DNA of 64,000 nucleotides from NCBI GenBank assembly GCA_021775355.1, contig JAJFHZ010000006.1:1-64000 (forward strand). The letters run 5' to 3'. Numbering within the stretch: the first letter of the stretch is position 1; each line of letters starts with the position of its first letter. The notes below the pieces were generated by a model. It was not told the DNA's origin. It did no database searches and worked only from the letters and a program-made list of their open reading frames with translations. Source of the DNA: Amylibacter sp. (GTDB lineage: Bacteria > Pseudomonadota > Alphaproteobacteria > Rhodobacterales > Rhodobacteraceae). Positions 25,767-34,850 of the stretch are shown here, in pieces. The position numbers and the translations under genes are program-made.

Positions 25767-25922
25767 TTACCGACGGAAACGTTTCTGCGGATTATATGGG
25801 TGGAACAATTTGGTTATATGGTGTGCGCCGCGCCTTAAGACATCAAAGGCCGCTTCGCTACGAATTTGATGGGCGCGATCCATTGCTTTTTTGATTACTT
25901 TCAGATCAGTTTTGCTAGACAT
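25767..25922 (-). CDS. Small basic hypothetical protein, 51 aa
   Basis: A 51-residue frame beginning MSSKTDLKVIKKAMDRAHQI and ending NPQKRFRR. It has a strong ribosome binding site (AAAGGTGA seven bases before the ATG) and a strong terminator directly downstream, so it is very likely expressed. The protein is basic with an amphipathic helix (MDRAHQIRSEAAFDVLRRGAHH). It resembles in style the short conserved proteins common in Rhodobacterales, some of which carry DUF1127-like segments, but I cannot assign a family. Divergent from the LysR gene at 26033. Confidence 0.7.
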   Translation of the reverse strand: MSSKTDLKVIKKAMDRAHQIRSEAAFDVLRRGAHHITKLFHPYNPQKRFRR

Positions 25923-26032
25923 TTTAAATCACCTTTCATAGGTATGTACCTGTTAAAATCAATGTATATTTAAATTTACAGCAATCACAAACGAGACTTT
26001 CTTTTCTTTCAGTTAAGTTATACTGATGTGAA

Positions 26033-26956
26033 ATGAATGATCGACTGCCCCCTTTAACTGCACTGCGCGCTTTTGAAGCTGCCGCGCGTCATATGAGTTT
26101 TGCCCAAGCTGCCGCAGAGCTGCACGTCACCCCGGCCGCGTTAAGCTTTCAGATTAAATCGCTGGAAGAACATCTGGGCGCGCCGGTATTTCACCGCCTG
26201 AACCGCAGAGTGGAATTGACCGATGTGGGTCATACGCTGGTTGCAGGGGTCGCTGAAGGCTTTGAAGCGCTGCAATCCGCATGGTCTACCGCATTGCGCC
26301 AGTTGGATCAGGGGCATTTGACGGTGACGGCGGGGCCTGCGTTTATGGCCGCCTGGCTTGCGCCCAGAATGTCAAAATTTGTAACCACGCATCCGGAACT
26401 GGAATTGCGGCTAACCGCCAGTTTGAAATTATTGAACTTCCAAAGGGATGGGATTGATCTGGCGATCAGGTTCGGACCTGTATCCGATCAAGGCTATTTT
26501 TCGGAAAATCTGTTTCAAGATTGGGCAACACCGATGATGACACCCGAACTGGCGGAGCGGATAAAAATACCGCAAGACTTGTGTACGCAAACAATTATCG
26601 GTCAGGGCAGCAATGAGATTTTGCATTTGATTGAAAGATGGGACGAGTGGTGCAAGGTGACAGGCATTAAAATCCCCGAAGCAAAAGGGCCGTATTTTTC
26701 GACGCCCGACGCAGCATTGAACTATGCTGCCAACGGTGGTGGCGTGGTCTTGGGGCGGGTATCTTTGGCTGAACCCTATTTAACAAGTGGTCGCTTGGTC
26801 GCCCCCATAAAACAAGCAGTACGCCGCGAGATATATTACCGCATCGTCTGTCCTTCGGGACTGGAAGACGATTCAAATGTCGTGACCTTTCGTGAATGGA
26901 TCAAAGAAGAAGTAAAATCCCTTGCGACATTTGCGGACGATCGGGAATTTGTGTAA
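26033..26956 (+). CDS. LysR-family transcriptional regulator, GcvA-like
   Basis: A 307-residue LysR regulator. The start DRLPPLTALRAFEAAARHMS and the helix-turn-helix FAQAAAELHVTPAALSFQIK are typical of the GcvA subgroup, and the effector domain contains LNFQRDGIDLAIRFG, a hallmark of that subgroup. It shares a 110-bp AT-rich divergent promoter region with the small basic protein gene. No target is evident. Confidence 0.85.
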   Translation: MNDRLPPLTALRAFEAAARHMSFAQAAAELHVTPAALSFQIKSLEEHLGAPVFHRLNRRVELTDVGHTLVAGVAEGFEALQSAWSTALRQLDQGHLTVTAGPAFMAAWLAPRMSKFVTTHPELELRLTASLKLLNFQRDGIDLAIRFGPVSDQGYFSENLFQDWATPMMTPELAERIKIPQDLCTQTIIGQGSNEILHLIERWDEWCKVTGIKIPEAKGPYFSTPDAALNYAANGGGVVLGRVSLAEPYLTSGRLVAPIKQAVRREIYYRIVCPSGLEDDSNVVTFREWIKEEVKSLATFADDREFV

Positions 26957-27042
26957 TATGCTTATGAATATCGCACAGCCTTATTAAATCTACAGGATAA
27001 ATTTAGCCTCTTTACGAGGTGTTATTCCACATATCACGGCAA

Positions 27043-27061
27043 ATTGCATACCATTGCATAC
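27043..27061. repeat. Tandem ATTGCATAC direct repeat upstream of acnA
   Basis: Two copies of ATTGCATAC, 10 bp apart (27043-27051 and 27053-27061), lie about 80 bp before the acnA start. One helical turn of spacing suggests a protein binding site; an iron- or metabolite-responsive regulator is conceivable, but nothing identifies it. Confidence 0.35.
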
Positions 27062-27137
27062 AATTCCCCTTGCGAGACTCATTTAATTGGTGCAAAAGCC
27101 CAGTAATTCCTTTTAACCAGACCAAATCGGAGGTTCC

Positions 27138-29831
27138 ATGACTGTTACCGTAGGCAAAGACAGCAATAAAACCCGCAAAACCCTGACTGTTGGCGGCCAA
27201 TCCGTCGACTATTACTCTATTCCGGCGGCAACGGCTGCGGGTTTGGGGGATTTTTCCAAACTTCCGGTTGCATTAAAAGTGGTTCTGGAAAACATGCTGC
27301 GATTTGAAGATGGCGGGCGTACGGTGTCAACTGACGACATCAAAGCGTTTGCGGATTGGGCGTTAAAAGGTGGCAAGAACCCGCGTGAAATCGCCTACCG
27401 CCCTGCCCGTGTATTGATGCAGGATTTCACAGGCGTGCCCGCAGTTGTGGATCTGGCCGCAATGCGCGACGGTTTGGTGGCTTTGGGGGGCGATCCTGAA
27501 AAAATCAATCCGCTTAGTCCGGTTGATCTGGTCATCGACCACTCTGTCATGATTGACGAATTCGGAAATCCGCGTGCATTCAAGATGAATGTAGAACGCG
27601 AATATGAGCGCAACCTTGAACGCTACACATTCCTGAAATGGGGTCAGAAAGCGTTCAACAATTTCCGCGTTGTACCGCCCGGCACAGGAATTTGCCATCA
27701 GGTGAACCTTGAATATCTTTCGCAAACGGTCTGGAAAGATGCCGATCAAAACGGTGTCGATGTGGCCTACCCTGATACGCTTGTTGGCACGGACAGTCAC
27801 ACCACAATGGTGAACGGTGCTGCCGTTCTGGGTTGGGGTGTTGGCGGGATCGAGGCCGAGGCCGCAATGTTGGGCCAACCGATTTCCATGTTGATCCCCG
27901 AAGTTGTGGGTTTTGAGCTGACGGGCAAGATGATGGAAGGCACAACAGGCACCGATCTGGTACTGAAAGTCGTGGAATTGCTGCGCGAAAAAGGCGTGGT
28001 TGGCAAATTCGTTGAATTTTACGGCAAAGGCTTAGATGTTCTGCCATTGGCGGATCGTGCGACGATTGCCAACATGGCACCTGAATACGGCGCAACCTGT
28101 GGCTTCTTCCCGATTGATGACGAAACGCTGCGCTACCTGCGCAACACGGGTCGCGATGAAGATCGGGTTGCGTTGGTTGAAGCATATGCCAAGGAAAACG
28201 GTTTCTGGCGTGATGCAGATTATGCACCTATTTATACCGATACATTGCATCTGGATATGGGCACGATTGTTCCGGCAATTTCCGGCCCGAAACGGCCCCA
28301 AGACTATGTGGCTTTAACCGATGGCCAAACAGCGTTCCGAAAAGAGATGGAAGAGACTTTTAAACGCCCCATGGGCAAGGAAGTTGCGGTTGAAGGTGAA
28401 GATTACACGATGGAAAGCGGCAAGATCGTTATTGCTTCGATCACATCATGCACCAACACATCAAATCCATATGTGATGATCGGGGCGGGGCTTGTGGCGC
28501 GCAAAGCGGCCGCACTTGGCCTGACACGGCAACCGTGGGTGAAAACCTCGCTTGCACCCGGCTCTCAGGTGGTTTCGGCCTATCTGGAAGCGGCTGATCT
28601 GCAAAAGGATCTGGATGCACTGGGCTTTAACCTGGTGGGTTATGGCTGTACGACCTGTATCGGCAATTCCGGCCCAATCCAAAAAGAATTGTCGGCCGCG
28701 ATTGCCGAAGGTGATCTGGTGGCAACTTCCATCCTGTCGGGCAACCGTAACTTTGAAGGGCGTATTTCGCCTGATGTGCGCGCCAATTATCTGGCTTCAC
28801 CGCCATTGGTTGTGGCCTATGCAATTGCAGGTACGCTGGACATCAATCTGGCAACGGATGTGATCGGTACGGATAAAGACGGTAACGATGTTTACTTGCG
28901 CGATATCTGGCCAACGACACAGGAAGTGGCTGAAATGGTTGAAGCAACTGTAACGCGCGAAGCCTTCCTGTCGAAATATGCCGACGTATTCAAAGGTGAT
29001 GAAAAATGGCAGGCGGTGGAAACCACCGACGCGAAAACCTACGATTGGCCTGCTGCATCAACCTACATCCAAAACCCGCCATACTTTCAAGGCATGGCGG
29101 CAGAAGCCGGAATTATTTCAGACGTGAAAGGCGCCAAGGTTCTGGCCCTTTTGGGTGATATGATCACAACTGATCACATATCGCCTGCCGGATCATTCGC
29201 GGTCGACACACCTGCGGGTCAGTACCTGAATGAACGCCAAGTACCTGTTCGGTCATTCAACTCTTACGGGTCACGCCGTGGCAACCACGAAGTGATGATG
29301 CGCGGCACGTTTGCCAATATCCGCATCAAGAACGAAATGTTGACCGGTACTGAAGGTGGCTTTTCCAAAGGGCCCGATGGCAAGCAAACCTCAATCTTTG
29401 ATGCGGCAATGGCTTATCAAGCCAACAGCACACCACTGGTGGTGTTTGGCGGTCAGCAATACGGCGCGGGTTCTTCACGTGACTGGGCTGCGAAAGGCAC
29501 GGCATTGCTAGGTGTAAAGGCCGTGATTGCGGAAAGCTTTGAACGTATTCACCGTTCCAACCTTGTGGGCATGGGCGTTATCCCGTTTGAATTTACCGGC
29601 GGCGACACACGTAAATCCTTAGGCCTGACCGGGGATGAAACCGTATCCATCACTGGGCTTGAAGGTGACATTCAACCGCTATCAGAGGTGCCTTGCACAA
29701 TCACCTATCCAAATGGGGACGTAAAAGAAATCGCCCTGAAATGCCGCATCGATACCGCTGTTGAGATTGAATATATCGAACATGGCGGCGTGTTGCATTA
29801 TGTGCTGCGCAACTTGGCTAAATCAGCCTAA
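27138..29831 (+). CDS. acnA: Aconitate hydratase AcnA
   Basis: An 897-residue aconitase, the usual length for the AcnA/IRP type, converting citrate to isocitrate in the TCA cycle. The three cysteines that hold the [4Fe-4S] cluster are seen in SITSCTNTSNP and GYGCTTCIGNSGP. The C-terminal swivel domain with YGSRRGNHEVMMRG and QYGAGSSRDWAAKG is complete. ATCGGAGG precedes the ATG at good spacing. Single gene with its own terminator. Confidence 0.97.
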   Translation: MTVTVGKDSNKTRKTLTVGGQSVDYYSIPAATAAGLGDFSKLPVALKVVLENMLRFEDGGRTVSTDDIKAFADWALKGGKNPREIAYRPARVLMQDFTGVPAVVDLAAMRDGLVALGGDPEKINPLSPVDLVIDHSVMIDEFGNPRAFKMNVEREYERNLERYTFLKWGQKAFNNFRVVPPGTGICHQVNLEYLSQTVWKDADQNGVDVAYPDTLVGTDSHTTMVNGAAVLGWGVGGIEAEAAMLGQPISMLIPEVVGFELTGKMMEGTTGTDLVLKVVELLREKGVVGKFVEFYGKGLDVLPLADRATIANMAPEYGATCGFFPIDDETLRYLRNTGRDEDRVALVEAYAKENGFWRDADYAPIYTDTLHLDMGTIVPAISGPKRPQDYVALTDGQTAFRKEMEETFKRPMGKEVAVEGEDYTMESGKIVIASITSCTNTSNPYVMIGAGLVARKAAALGLTRQPWVKTSLAPGSQVVSAYLEAADLQKDLDALGFNLVGYGCTTCIGNSGPIQKELSAAIAEGDLVATSILSGNRNFEGRISPDVRANYLASPPLVVAYAIAGTLDINLATDVIGTDKDGNDVYLRDIWPTTQEVAEMVEATVTREAFLSKYADVFKGDEKWQAVETTDAKTYDWPAASTYIQNPPYFQGMAAEAGIISDVKGAKVLALLGDMITTDHISPAGSFAVDTPAGQYLNERQVPVRSFNSYGSRRGNHEVMMRGTFANIRIKNEMLTGTEGGFSKGPDGKQTSIFDAAMAYQANSTPLVVFGGQQYGAGSSRDWAAKGTALLGVKAVIAESFERIHRSNLVGMGVIPFEFTGGDTRKSLGLTGDETVSITGLEGDIQPLSEVPCTITYPNGDVKEIALKCRIDTAVEIEYIEHGGVLHYVLRNLAKSA

Positions 29832-29851
29832 AACAAATCACAACCAATGTT

Positions 29852-29877
29852 AAAAGCACCCTTCGGGGTGCTTTTTT
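29852..29877 (+). terminator. Rho-independent terminator after acnA
   Basis: Stem AAAAGCACCC/GGGTGCTTTT with a TTCG tetraloop and a six-T run, 21 bp after the acnA stop. Confidence 0.93.
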
Positions 29878-29939
29878 GTGTTTGATGAATGGTATCTCCC
29901 CAAAACAAAATTTGGGACAGGGCGTTCATATAAGCAGGG

Positions 29940-30506
29940 TTATTGGCGAATGCCTTCAGTGATAACAGTCAATACAACCTCTTGATCACCAAGCACACCA
30001 GCCATATCATAATCACTTAACTTAACCGTTGTTGTGCCTCTAAAGCCCGCACGATAATTGCCCCACGGATCTTCGCCTTCAGCTATAAATACCGTATCAA
30101 GGGCAACGGATTTTGTGATACCTTTGATGGTCAAATCACCTGTTATCACGGCAGTCTTATCCCCCGTCGTCTTAATGCCAGTACTGACAAAACTAGCTGT
30201 TGCGTTATTGGCCTCATCAAAGAAATCAGCACTGCGTAAATGATTATCGCGCTTACCATGGTTGGTGTTAATGGAGTCAACTATTATTTCAACATTTAAC
30301 GAGCTTGCTTCAGGGTTTGCAACATCAAATTCAAAGCTACCCGTAAACTTATCAAAACGCCCAGTCACAAAAGAAAAACCCAAATGGCTGACACTGAAAT
30401 TGATCGCAGAATGCCCTTCATCTGTATCAATATTATAGCTTTCCGCAAATGCGCTGTTTCCAAATGTCAGGGCCAAGGCCGCAGGTATCAGTAGTTTCTT
30501 AAACAT
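29940..30506 (-). CDS. YceI-family periplasmic lipid-binding protein
   Basis: A 188-residue exported protein: signal peptide at residues 1-21 (ending SAFA), then the YceI fold (YNIDTDEGHSAINFSVSHLG, FVTGRFDKFTGSFEFD). These lipocalin-like barrels bind isoprenoid or quinone-like lipids. It is the second gene of a pair with cytochrome b561 (33 bp apart), a common pairing that suggests a quinone- or lipid-linked redox role in the cell envelope. Confidence 0.9.
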   Translation of the reverse strand: MFKKLLIPAALALTFGNSAFAESYNIDTDEGHSAINFSVSHLGFSFVTGRFDKFTGSFEFDVANPEASSLNVEIIVDSINTNHGKRDNHLRSADFFDEANNATASFVSTGIKTTGDKTAVITGDLTIKGITKSVALDTVFIAEGEDPWGNYRAGFRGTTTVKLSDYDMAGVLGDQEVVLTVITEGIRQ

Positions 30507-30539
30507 ATTATTCTCCTAAAGTTTGTTGGTTTAAGGTGT

Positions 30540-31088
30540 TCAATCATTTGGACCTTGGATCATGCTGATCAAAGTCCGGTCTTTCTTGATGAAATGGTGC
30601 CAAAGGGCAGCACCTGCATGTAACAAGGCCAAAGCCATCGTCAGATAAGCCAGTATCCAATGGATTTGCCCTGCCAGTTTCTCCAACCCCTTTTGGCTGT
30701 AAAGTGACGGCACATCGATCAAATCGAAAATGCCGAATGACCGCCCATCCAAGGTCAGAATAAAGTAGCCAGCCACCATCATCACAAACAGCACCGCATA
30801 GAACGCCCAATGCATCAGGGCGGCACCGATATGCTCGACGCGGGTTAGATCGGATGTGTCAGGCTCTACATTGCCCAGCTTCCAAATAAGCCGAAACACA
30901 AGCAAAGCAAACATCACCATACCCACGCTATGATGCAGATCAGGTGCTGACTGATAATAAGGGCTGGTATAGGTTAATGTGCGCATCCAGTAGCCCAGCG
31001 CAAACAACGCGAATATGCCAAGGGCCATGCCCCAGTGCAAAACCCTTGCAATCAATCCAAACCCTGTCTTGGTATTTCGATATGCCAT
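30540..31088 (-). CDS. Cytochrome b561 family membrane protein
   Basis: A 182-residue four-helix b-type cytochrome. Candidate haem-ligand histidines lie in the four helices: VLHWGMALG, LHHSVGMVMF, MHWAFYAVL and LLHAGAALWHH. The ATG at 31088 is eight bases after AAGG; the GTG two codons before is too close. The family transfers electrons between quinol and periplasmic acceptors. First gene of the pair with YceI. Confidence 0.88.
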   Translation of the reverse strand: MAYRNTKTGFGLIARVLHWGMALGIFALFALGYWMRTLTYTSPYYQSAPDLHHSVGMVMFALLVFRLIWKLGNVEPDTSDLTRVEHIGAALMHWAFYAVLFVMMVAGYFILTLDGRSFGIFDLIDVPSLYSQKGLEKLAGQIHWILAYLTMALALLHAGAALWHHFIKKDRTLISMIQGPND

Positions 31089-31182
31089 AGTCACGACCTT
31101 TTCTTTGGGTCACGCTACATGAAATGATCATAAATGGGGAACCGCCTATGGTCACAAATCTGTGTTCTGTTTTCCGGAACAA

Positions 31183-31212
31183 TATAAACAGGGGCAGGCT
31201 TTCGCCCGCCCC
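31183..31212 (-). terminator. Terminator of the outer-membrane barrel gene
   Basis: On the minus strand a 9-bp stem GGGGCGGGC/GCCTGCCCC (one mismatch) with a GAAA tetraloop, followed by TGTTTAT, 22 bp after the barrel gene stop. The T run is short. Confidence 0.65.
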
Positions 31213-31233
31213 GTATAATCCGGCAAAGCCTGA

Positions 31234-32409
31234 TCAAAACATTTTATACAAACCCAAAGCAAACATGTAATCCGGCTTCATCTGAATACCGTTTGCATTC
31301 TGATACACCGTTGTACCTATTTCTGCGGCCAATTTTACCCCTTTGATTGGTCCTTTTCGCATCTTGAAATTGAAACCCACGAACATATCCACGCGCTGCC
31401 CGCCATAGTTCGCCGGATTGGCAGTTTGCATAGCCCCCATGATCAATGGGTCGGAGCCATCGATTGCATCTTGGGTTATGGCGTCAATACGAAATGATGT
31501 TGAAAAGCCTGGCTTCCATTGCCGGGCGACCCACGCGGTCACCGCATGTTTATCGCCCCATGCATAGCCTTCGCTATTTGTACTCTCAAGCCGCATTTCC
31601 CCACGATATTGCGCCCCCCAGCTCCAGTCTTTGTGGCGTGCAGTATAGGTGATGCCGGGCAGAAAATCATGGGTTCCTGTGCCCAGCTGTCCACCATAAG
31701 CCAGCCGCATCGTTGGGGTTGTGCCATTGGGGGCCAACATCGTTCCCTGCTTGTCTATTGCGCCCGTTGGTACGCTTAATCCGAATTTCAGATGCACATG
31801 GTGGGTTTTGTCGTCATATAATCGATATTGCCCAGCCAGTTTAAGATCACCGAAACCTGATGAATTTACTGTAGACGTCCCCAAAACGGTTGTGCCCGCA
31901 CCCCCTGCATAGGTTACCATATCCATGGTTTTATCAATGTAACCGATCATCGCCATCAGGTTCAGATCATCACTTGGGGCGTACATGGCACCGAACATAT
32001 GCATGTTCGTCGTCATCTCTGTCGGCACAATGCGCAATGTGGGCGGCTGGGTTCCCATGCCGAAAAACGGGTTCGGCACGGAGGTTGCGATTGTGTCTGC
32101 GGATATATCATTCGTGCCGCTTATGTTACCGGACATCCGCATCTGCATATAGCGGTATGACAGCATCCATTCGCCCTTTTTATGCATATGTTTACCCATC
32201 AGACCAACGGGTGCCCGCCCGCCTGCATGATGGCTGCCCATCATCGATTTAGGCATATTGCCTATGGCCATGCCATTCATGGCAGTCCCCATGGTCACAT
32301 TGGATTCAGCCATTAGCGGCATCGCATATGTAGTTGATATTGCAAAAGATAAGGTGAGTGCCAGACAGCATCTGGTCCCACATATTTTACGTGTGGTTTT
32401 GTGGTTCAT
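31234..32409 (-). CDS. Met/His-rich outer-membrane beta-barrel protein, probably copper-related
   Basis: A 391-residue exported protein: signal peptide at about residues 1-29, then a Met/His-rich segment (MGTAMNGMAIGNMPKSMMGS, KHMHKKGEWM, YMQMRM) of about 60 residues, then repeating amphipathic strands ending in the C-terminal Phe typical of outer-membrane barrels (MFALGLYKMF). The barrel resembles the phenol-degradation MetA/transporter-type proteins. Methionine and histidine clusters of this kind bind copper in CopB-like proteins. The upstream neighbour is a DUF2946 protein, often found with copper genes. The start at 32409 gives a proper signal peptide; the upstream ATG does not. The copper link is inference. 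Confidence 0.65.
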   Translation of the reverse strand: MNHKTTRKICGTRCCLALTLSFAISTTYAMPLMAESNVTMGTAMNGMAIGNMPKSMMGSHHAGGRAPVGLMGKHMHKKGEWMLSYRYMQMRMSGNISGTNDISADTIATSVPNPFFGMGTQPPTLRIVPTEMTTNMHMFGAMYAPSDDLNLMAMIGYIDKTMDMVTYAGGAGTTVLGTSTVNSSGFGDLKLAGQYRLYDDKTHHVHLKFGLSVPTGAIDKQGTMLAPNGTTPTMRLAYGGQLGTGTHDFLPGITYTARHKDWSWGAQYRGEMRLESTNSEGYAWGDKHAVTAWVARQWKPGFSTSFRIDAITQDAIDGSDPLIMGAMQTANPANYGGQRVDMFVGFNFKMRKGPIKGVKLAAEIGTTVYQNANGIQMKPDYMFALGLYKMF

Positions 32410-32499
32410 TGTATTCAAAGCCTTTTGAATTTTGATATAGGATTGCCCGCTGGATGCCGCGAAAGGCATACCCGAAAGGCAGTTTCAATTTTTCACGAA

Positions 32500-32910
32500 T
32501 CAGGCTTTGATCGGCGGATCAAGACAGTTCAGATCGTCAGGGCGACTGTCTGTTGTTGGAATGGTTTCAGGGGGTGTTTCAAACAGATCTTTGCCCGTTG
32601 GCGCAAAGGCAAAATCATTACTATCGGGCAAAGCCAGAACAATACTGGCCGCCGCCATACATAACGGACATCGAACACCTTGTGCGGGTGTATTTTCATC
32701 ATCAACGGGAACACCGTTTTCATCCAAGGTGATTTGGCGCGTACCACCCGTTGTACAAAGGGCAACTGTGCGATAGCCACTGGTATCAACCAAAGTCGCC
32801 AAAGCGCCGGCAGGCCCGTGCAGTGACATCATAAACCCCTGAACGGTAAGACATATCGCCAGAATAACAGCCGTTAAACGGCCTTTGCCTATGATGTTTG
32901 AATACCTCAC
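32500..32910 (-). CDS. DUF2946-like exported protein
   Basis: A 136-residue protein with an N-terminal membrane/signal segment (LTAVILAICLTVQGFMMSLHG) and a CPLC motif in GVRCPLCMAAASI, the feature that marks DUF2946 proteins, which are commonly next to copper-handling genes. The start is a GTG (MRYSNII) with AGG four bases further upstream. It lies 90 bp before the Met/His-rich barrel gene and is probably co-transcribed with it. Function not established. Confidence 0.62.
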   Translation of the reverse strand: MRYSNIIGKGRLTAVILAICLTVQGFMMSLHGPAGALATLVDTSGYRTVALCTTGGTRQITLDENGVPVDDENTPAQGVRCPLCMAAASIVLALPDSNDFAFAPTGKDLFETPPETIPTTDSRPDDLNCLDPPIKA

Positions 32911-32970
32911 GGAACCTGACTAAAACGTGATATGCAAACATGCCAATTGTTGAATTGTCGCAGGCTTGTC

Positions 32971-33402
32971 CTAAAGCTCTGCATAAACCGCCAAGGTTTG
33001 CTTCACCGCCTTAGCCGCCTCCTGCCCCTTTTTCACGAAATGTGCGGTAAAAAAGCTGATCAGATCAGGTGTTTCCTGAAAGTTATGTGGTGTCAGGGAC
33101 ACAGAAAACATCGGCACGCCTGTATCCATTTGCCCTTGCATCAACGCATCAACCACGGCGGCTGAAACGAACTCGTGGTGATAAATACCGCCATCCACCA
33201 CGAATGCGGCGGCGACTATGGCGTCGTATTTGCCGGTTTGGGCCAGCTTTTTTGCCAGCAATGGCATTTCAAAGGCACCAGGAACGTCAAATGTATTTAC
33301 ATTTGCATCACCGATTTCACCTTGAAATCCGACAAGTGCCTGGTCAACGATCTGCGCATGCCATTGCGCCTTGATAAAGGCGATATTTACGGGTTTTGTC
33401 AT
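32971..33402 (-). CDS. ribH: 6,7-dimethyl-8-ribityllumazine synthase (RibH2 type)
   Basis: A 143-residue lumazine synthase, which condenses 5-amino-6-ribitylaminouracil with dihydroxybutanone phosphate in riboflavin synthesis. FIKAQWHAQIVDQAL, VPGAFEMPLLAKKL and VVDGGIYHHEFVSAAV are the active-site segments. The N-terminal Trp (QWH) and the position alone behind an FMN riboswitch match the second, RibH2 type known from rhizobia and Brucella. AAGGA precedes the start at a spacing of 10. Confidence 0.93.
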   Translation of the reverse strand: MTKPVNIAFIKAQWHAQIVDQALVGFQGEIGDANVNTFDVPGAFEMPLLAKKLAQTGKYDAIVAAAFVVDGGIYHHEFVSAAVVDALMQGQMDTGVPMFSVSLTPHNFQETPDLISFFTAHFVKKGQEAAKAVKQTLAVYAEL

Positions 33403-33476
33403 GGCTCATAAGTCCTTTCTGCTACAACAAGACCCAGAGCGTTTAGAAACGCACACGGTCGCCCGTGCACACATCC

Positions 33477-33612
33477 ATTCTCTACCATCCAGACTATCAC
33501 TGTCGGCCCCCGAATTTCACGGGTGTCTGCTGACCTTTCAATCCTATTATATAGATTAAAAGCGCTCGCGGGCTATCACCGCCGGTGGGGAATTACACCC
33601 CGCCCTGAGAAT
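33477..33612 (-). promoter_or_regulatory. FMN riboswitch (RFN element) controlling ribH
   Basis: The minus strand carries the conserved RFN segments in order: TTCTCAGGGCGGGGTG, CCCCACCGGCGGTGAT, AGCCCGCGAGCG, GGTCAGCAGA, CGGGGGCCGACAGTGATAG and GGATGGTAGAGAAT, closed by the TTCTC/GAGAA P1 stem. Between it and ribH (33403-33476) are two hairpins (GCACGG/CCGTGT and GCGTTT/AAACGC) and the ribosome binding site, so control is probably by sequestering translation or by early termination. FMN would switch ribH off. Confidence 0.96.
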
Positions 33613-33693
33613 AGTTTGACGCTAATAGATTCGCCGATTGTTGGAAAGCAGAAACACGACTAAACTTCCCTTGATAAAGACGGGAATCAAAGT

Positions 33694-34734
33694 ATGTCAC
33701 AAACCATCACAATCACACGCCCCGACGACTGGCACTTGCATCTGCGCGACGACGATATGCTGCGTGCGGTCTTGCCGGAAACCGCACGGCACTTTGGCCG
33801 CGCCATTATCATGCCCAATCTGGTACCACCTGTTGTAACGGCAAATGACGCCACCGCTTATCGATCACGCGTCATGGCTGCTTTACCGGAAAGGTCACAA
33901 TTTCAGCCACTTATGACGCTTTATCTGACAGATCATACCGATGCCGCGGATGTGACGGCAGCCCATGCGGATGGTTTGATTACAGCCGTGAAACTTTATC
34001 CCGCAGGGGCCACCACCAATTCGGCATCCGGCGTCACGGACATCAAACATGTCATGCCCGTGTTGGAAAAAATGGCCGAGATTGGTTGCCCTTTGTGTAT
34101 CCACGGCGAAGTCACGGGGGCGGACATTGATATTTTCGACCGCGAGGCGGTGTTTATAGATACCGTACTTGACCCGTTACGCCACACCCTGCCCGAGTTG
34201 AAGATCATTTCAGAACATATCACCACAAAAAACGGCGTAGATTATGTGATGTCTGCGGACAGAAATCTAGCTGCAACAATTACCACCCACCACTTGATCA
34301 TCAACCGCAATCATTTGTTTGTGGGTGGGATAAAACCGCATTATTTCTGCCTGCCGATTGCAAAGCGTGAACACCACCGTCTGGCCCTACGCAGGGCAGC
34401 GACATCGGGTGATGCGCGGTTCTTCTTGGGTACGGACAGTGCACCGCATACTGACCCCAACAAAGAAAGTGCCTGTGGCTGTGCAGGGGTGTTTTCAGCC
34501 ACCAATACAATGTCTTGTCTAGCGCATGTATTTGAAGAAGATGACGCTTTGGATCAACTGGAACGCTTTGCGTCCCTCAATGGCCCCGCCTATTACGGGT
34601 TGGCTACAAACCATGACACGCTGACACTGGTAAAATCATCTACACCCGTTGACTATCCAGTTAGCATTGAAACGAATGCGGGCAATGTCACTGTGTTCAA
34701 CCCCGGGTTCCCGCTATATTGGCGGGTCGTATGA
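33694..34734 (+). CDS. pyrC: Dihydroorotase PyrC (class II)
   Basis: A 346-residue dihydroorotase, closing the pyrimidine ring in UMP synthesis. The zinc site is complete: DWHLHLRD (two His), the carboxylated Lys in [12 protein letters not shown], His in IHGEV and EHITT, and the catalytic Asp in LGTDSAPH. The length matches E. coli PyrC (class II, no partner ATCase needed). Divergent from the riboswitch-controlled ribH. Confidence 0.96.
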   Translation: MSQTITITRPDDWHLHLRDDDMLRAVLPETARHFGRAIIMPNLVPPVVTANDATAYRSRVMAALPERSQFQPLMTLYLTDHTDAADVTAAHADGLITAVKLYPAGATTNSASGVTDIKHVMPVLEKMAEIGCPLCIHGEVTGADIDIFDREAVFIDTVLDPLRHTLPELKIISEHITTKNGVDYVMSADRNLAATITTHHLIINRNHLFVGGIKPHYFCLPIAKREHHRLALRRAATSGDARFFLGTDSAPHTDPNKESACGCAGVFSATNTMSCLAHVFEEDDALDQLERFASLNGPAYYGLATNHDTLTLVKSSTPVDYPVSIETNAGNVTVFNPGFPLYWRVV

Positions 34735-34760
34735 AAAAACCCGACTGCAAAGCAGCCGGG
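34734..34760 (-). terminator. Minus-strand Rho-independent terminator facing pyrC
   Basis: Read on the minus strand: stem CCCGGCTGC/GCAGTCGGG (one mismatch), TTT loop, then TTTTTT. On the plus strand the stem is followed by TAAGT, not by T, so it does not fit as a pyrC terminator. There is no minus-strand protein gene in front of it, which points to a small RNA. Confidence 0.65.
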
Positions 34761-34850
34761 TAAGTATCACCTGAAATTACGGTTTGGACCTTGGAGGGAT
34801 CTTAAACCGAGAGGCAGTGAATAAAACACCGGCCCGTTTAAATTCCGAAT
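34734..34850 (-). ncRNA. Candidate small RNA with anti-Shine-Dalgarno loop
   Basis: Upstream of the minus-strand terminator lies a perfect 6-bp hairpin CGGTTT/AAACCG (34809-34780) whose 18-base loop contains TCCCTCCAAGG. The CCTCC core is complementary to ribosome binding sites. A further weak hairpin (GGCCGGTG...CACTGCC) lies around 34813-34835, and a TAAAAT hexamer at 34860-34855 could be the -10 box, giving a transcript of roughly 115 bases. This is the general design of anti-SD small RNAs of alphaproteobacteria (suhB/ar14 and Rhodobacter CcsR types), but no sequence family match is claimed. Confidence 0.42.
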
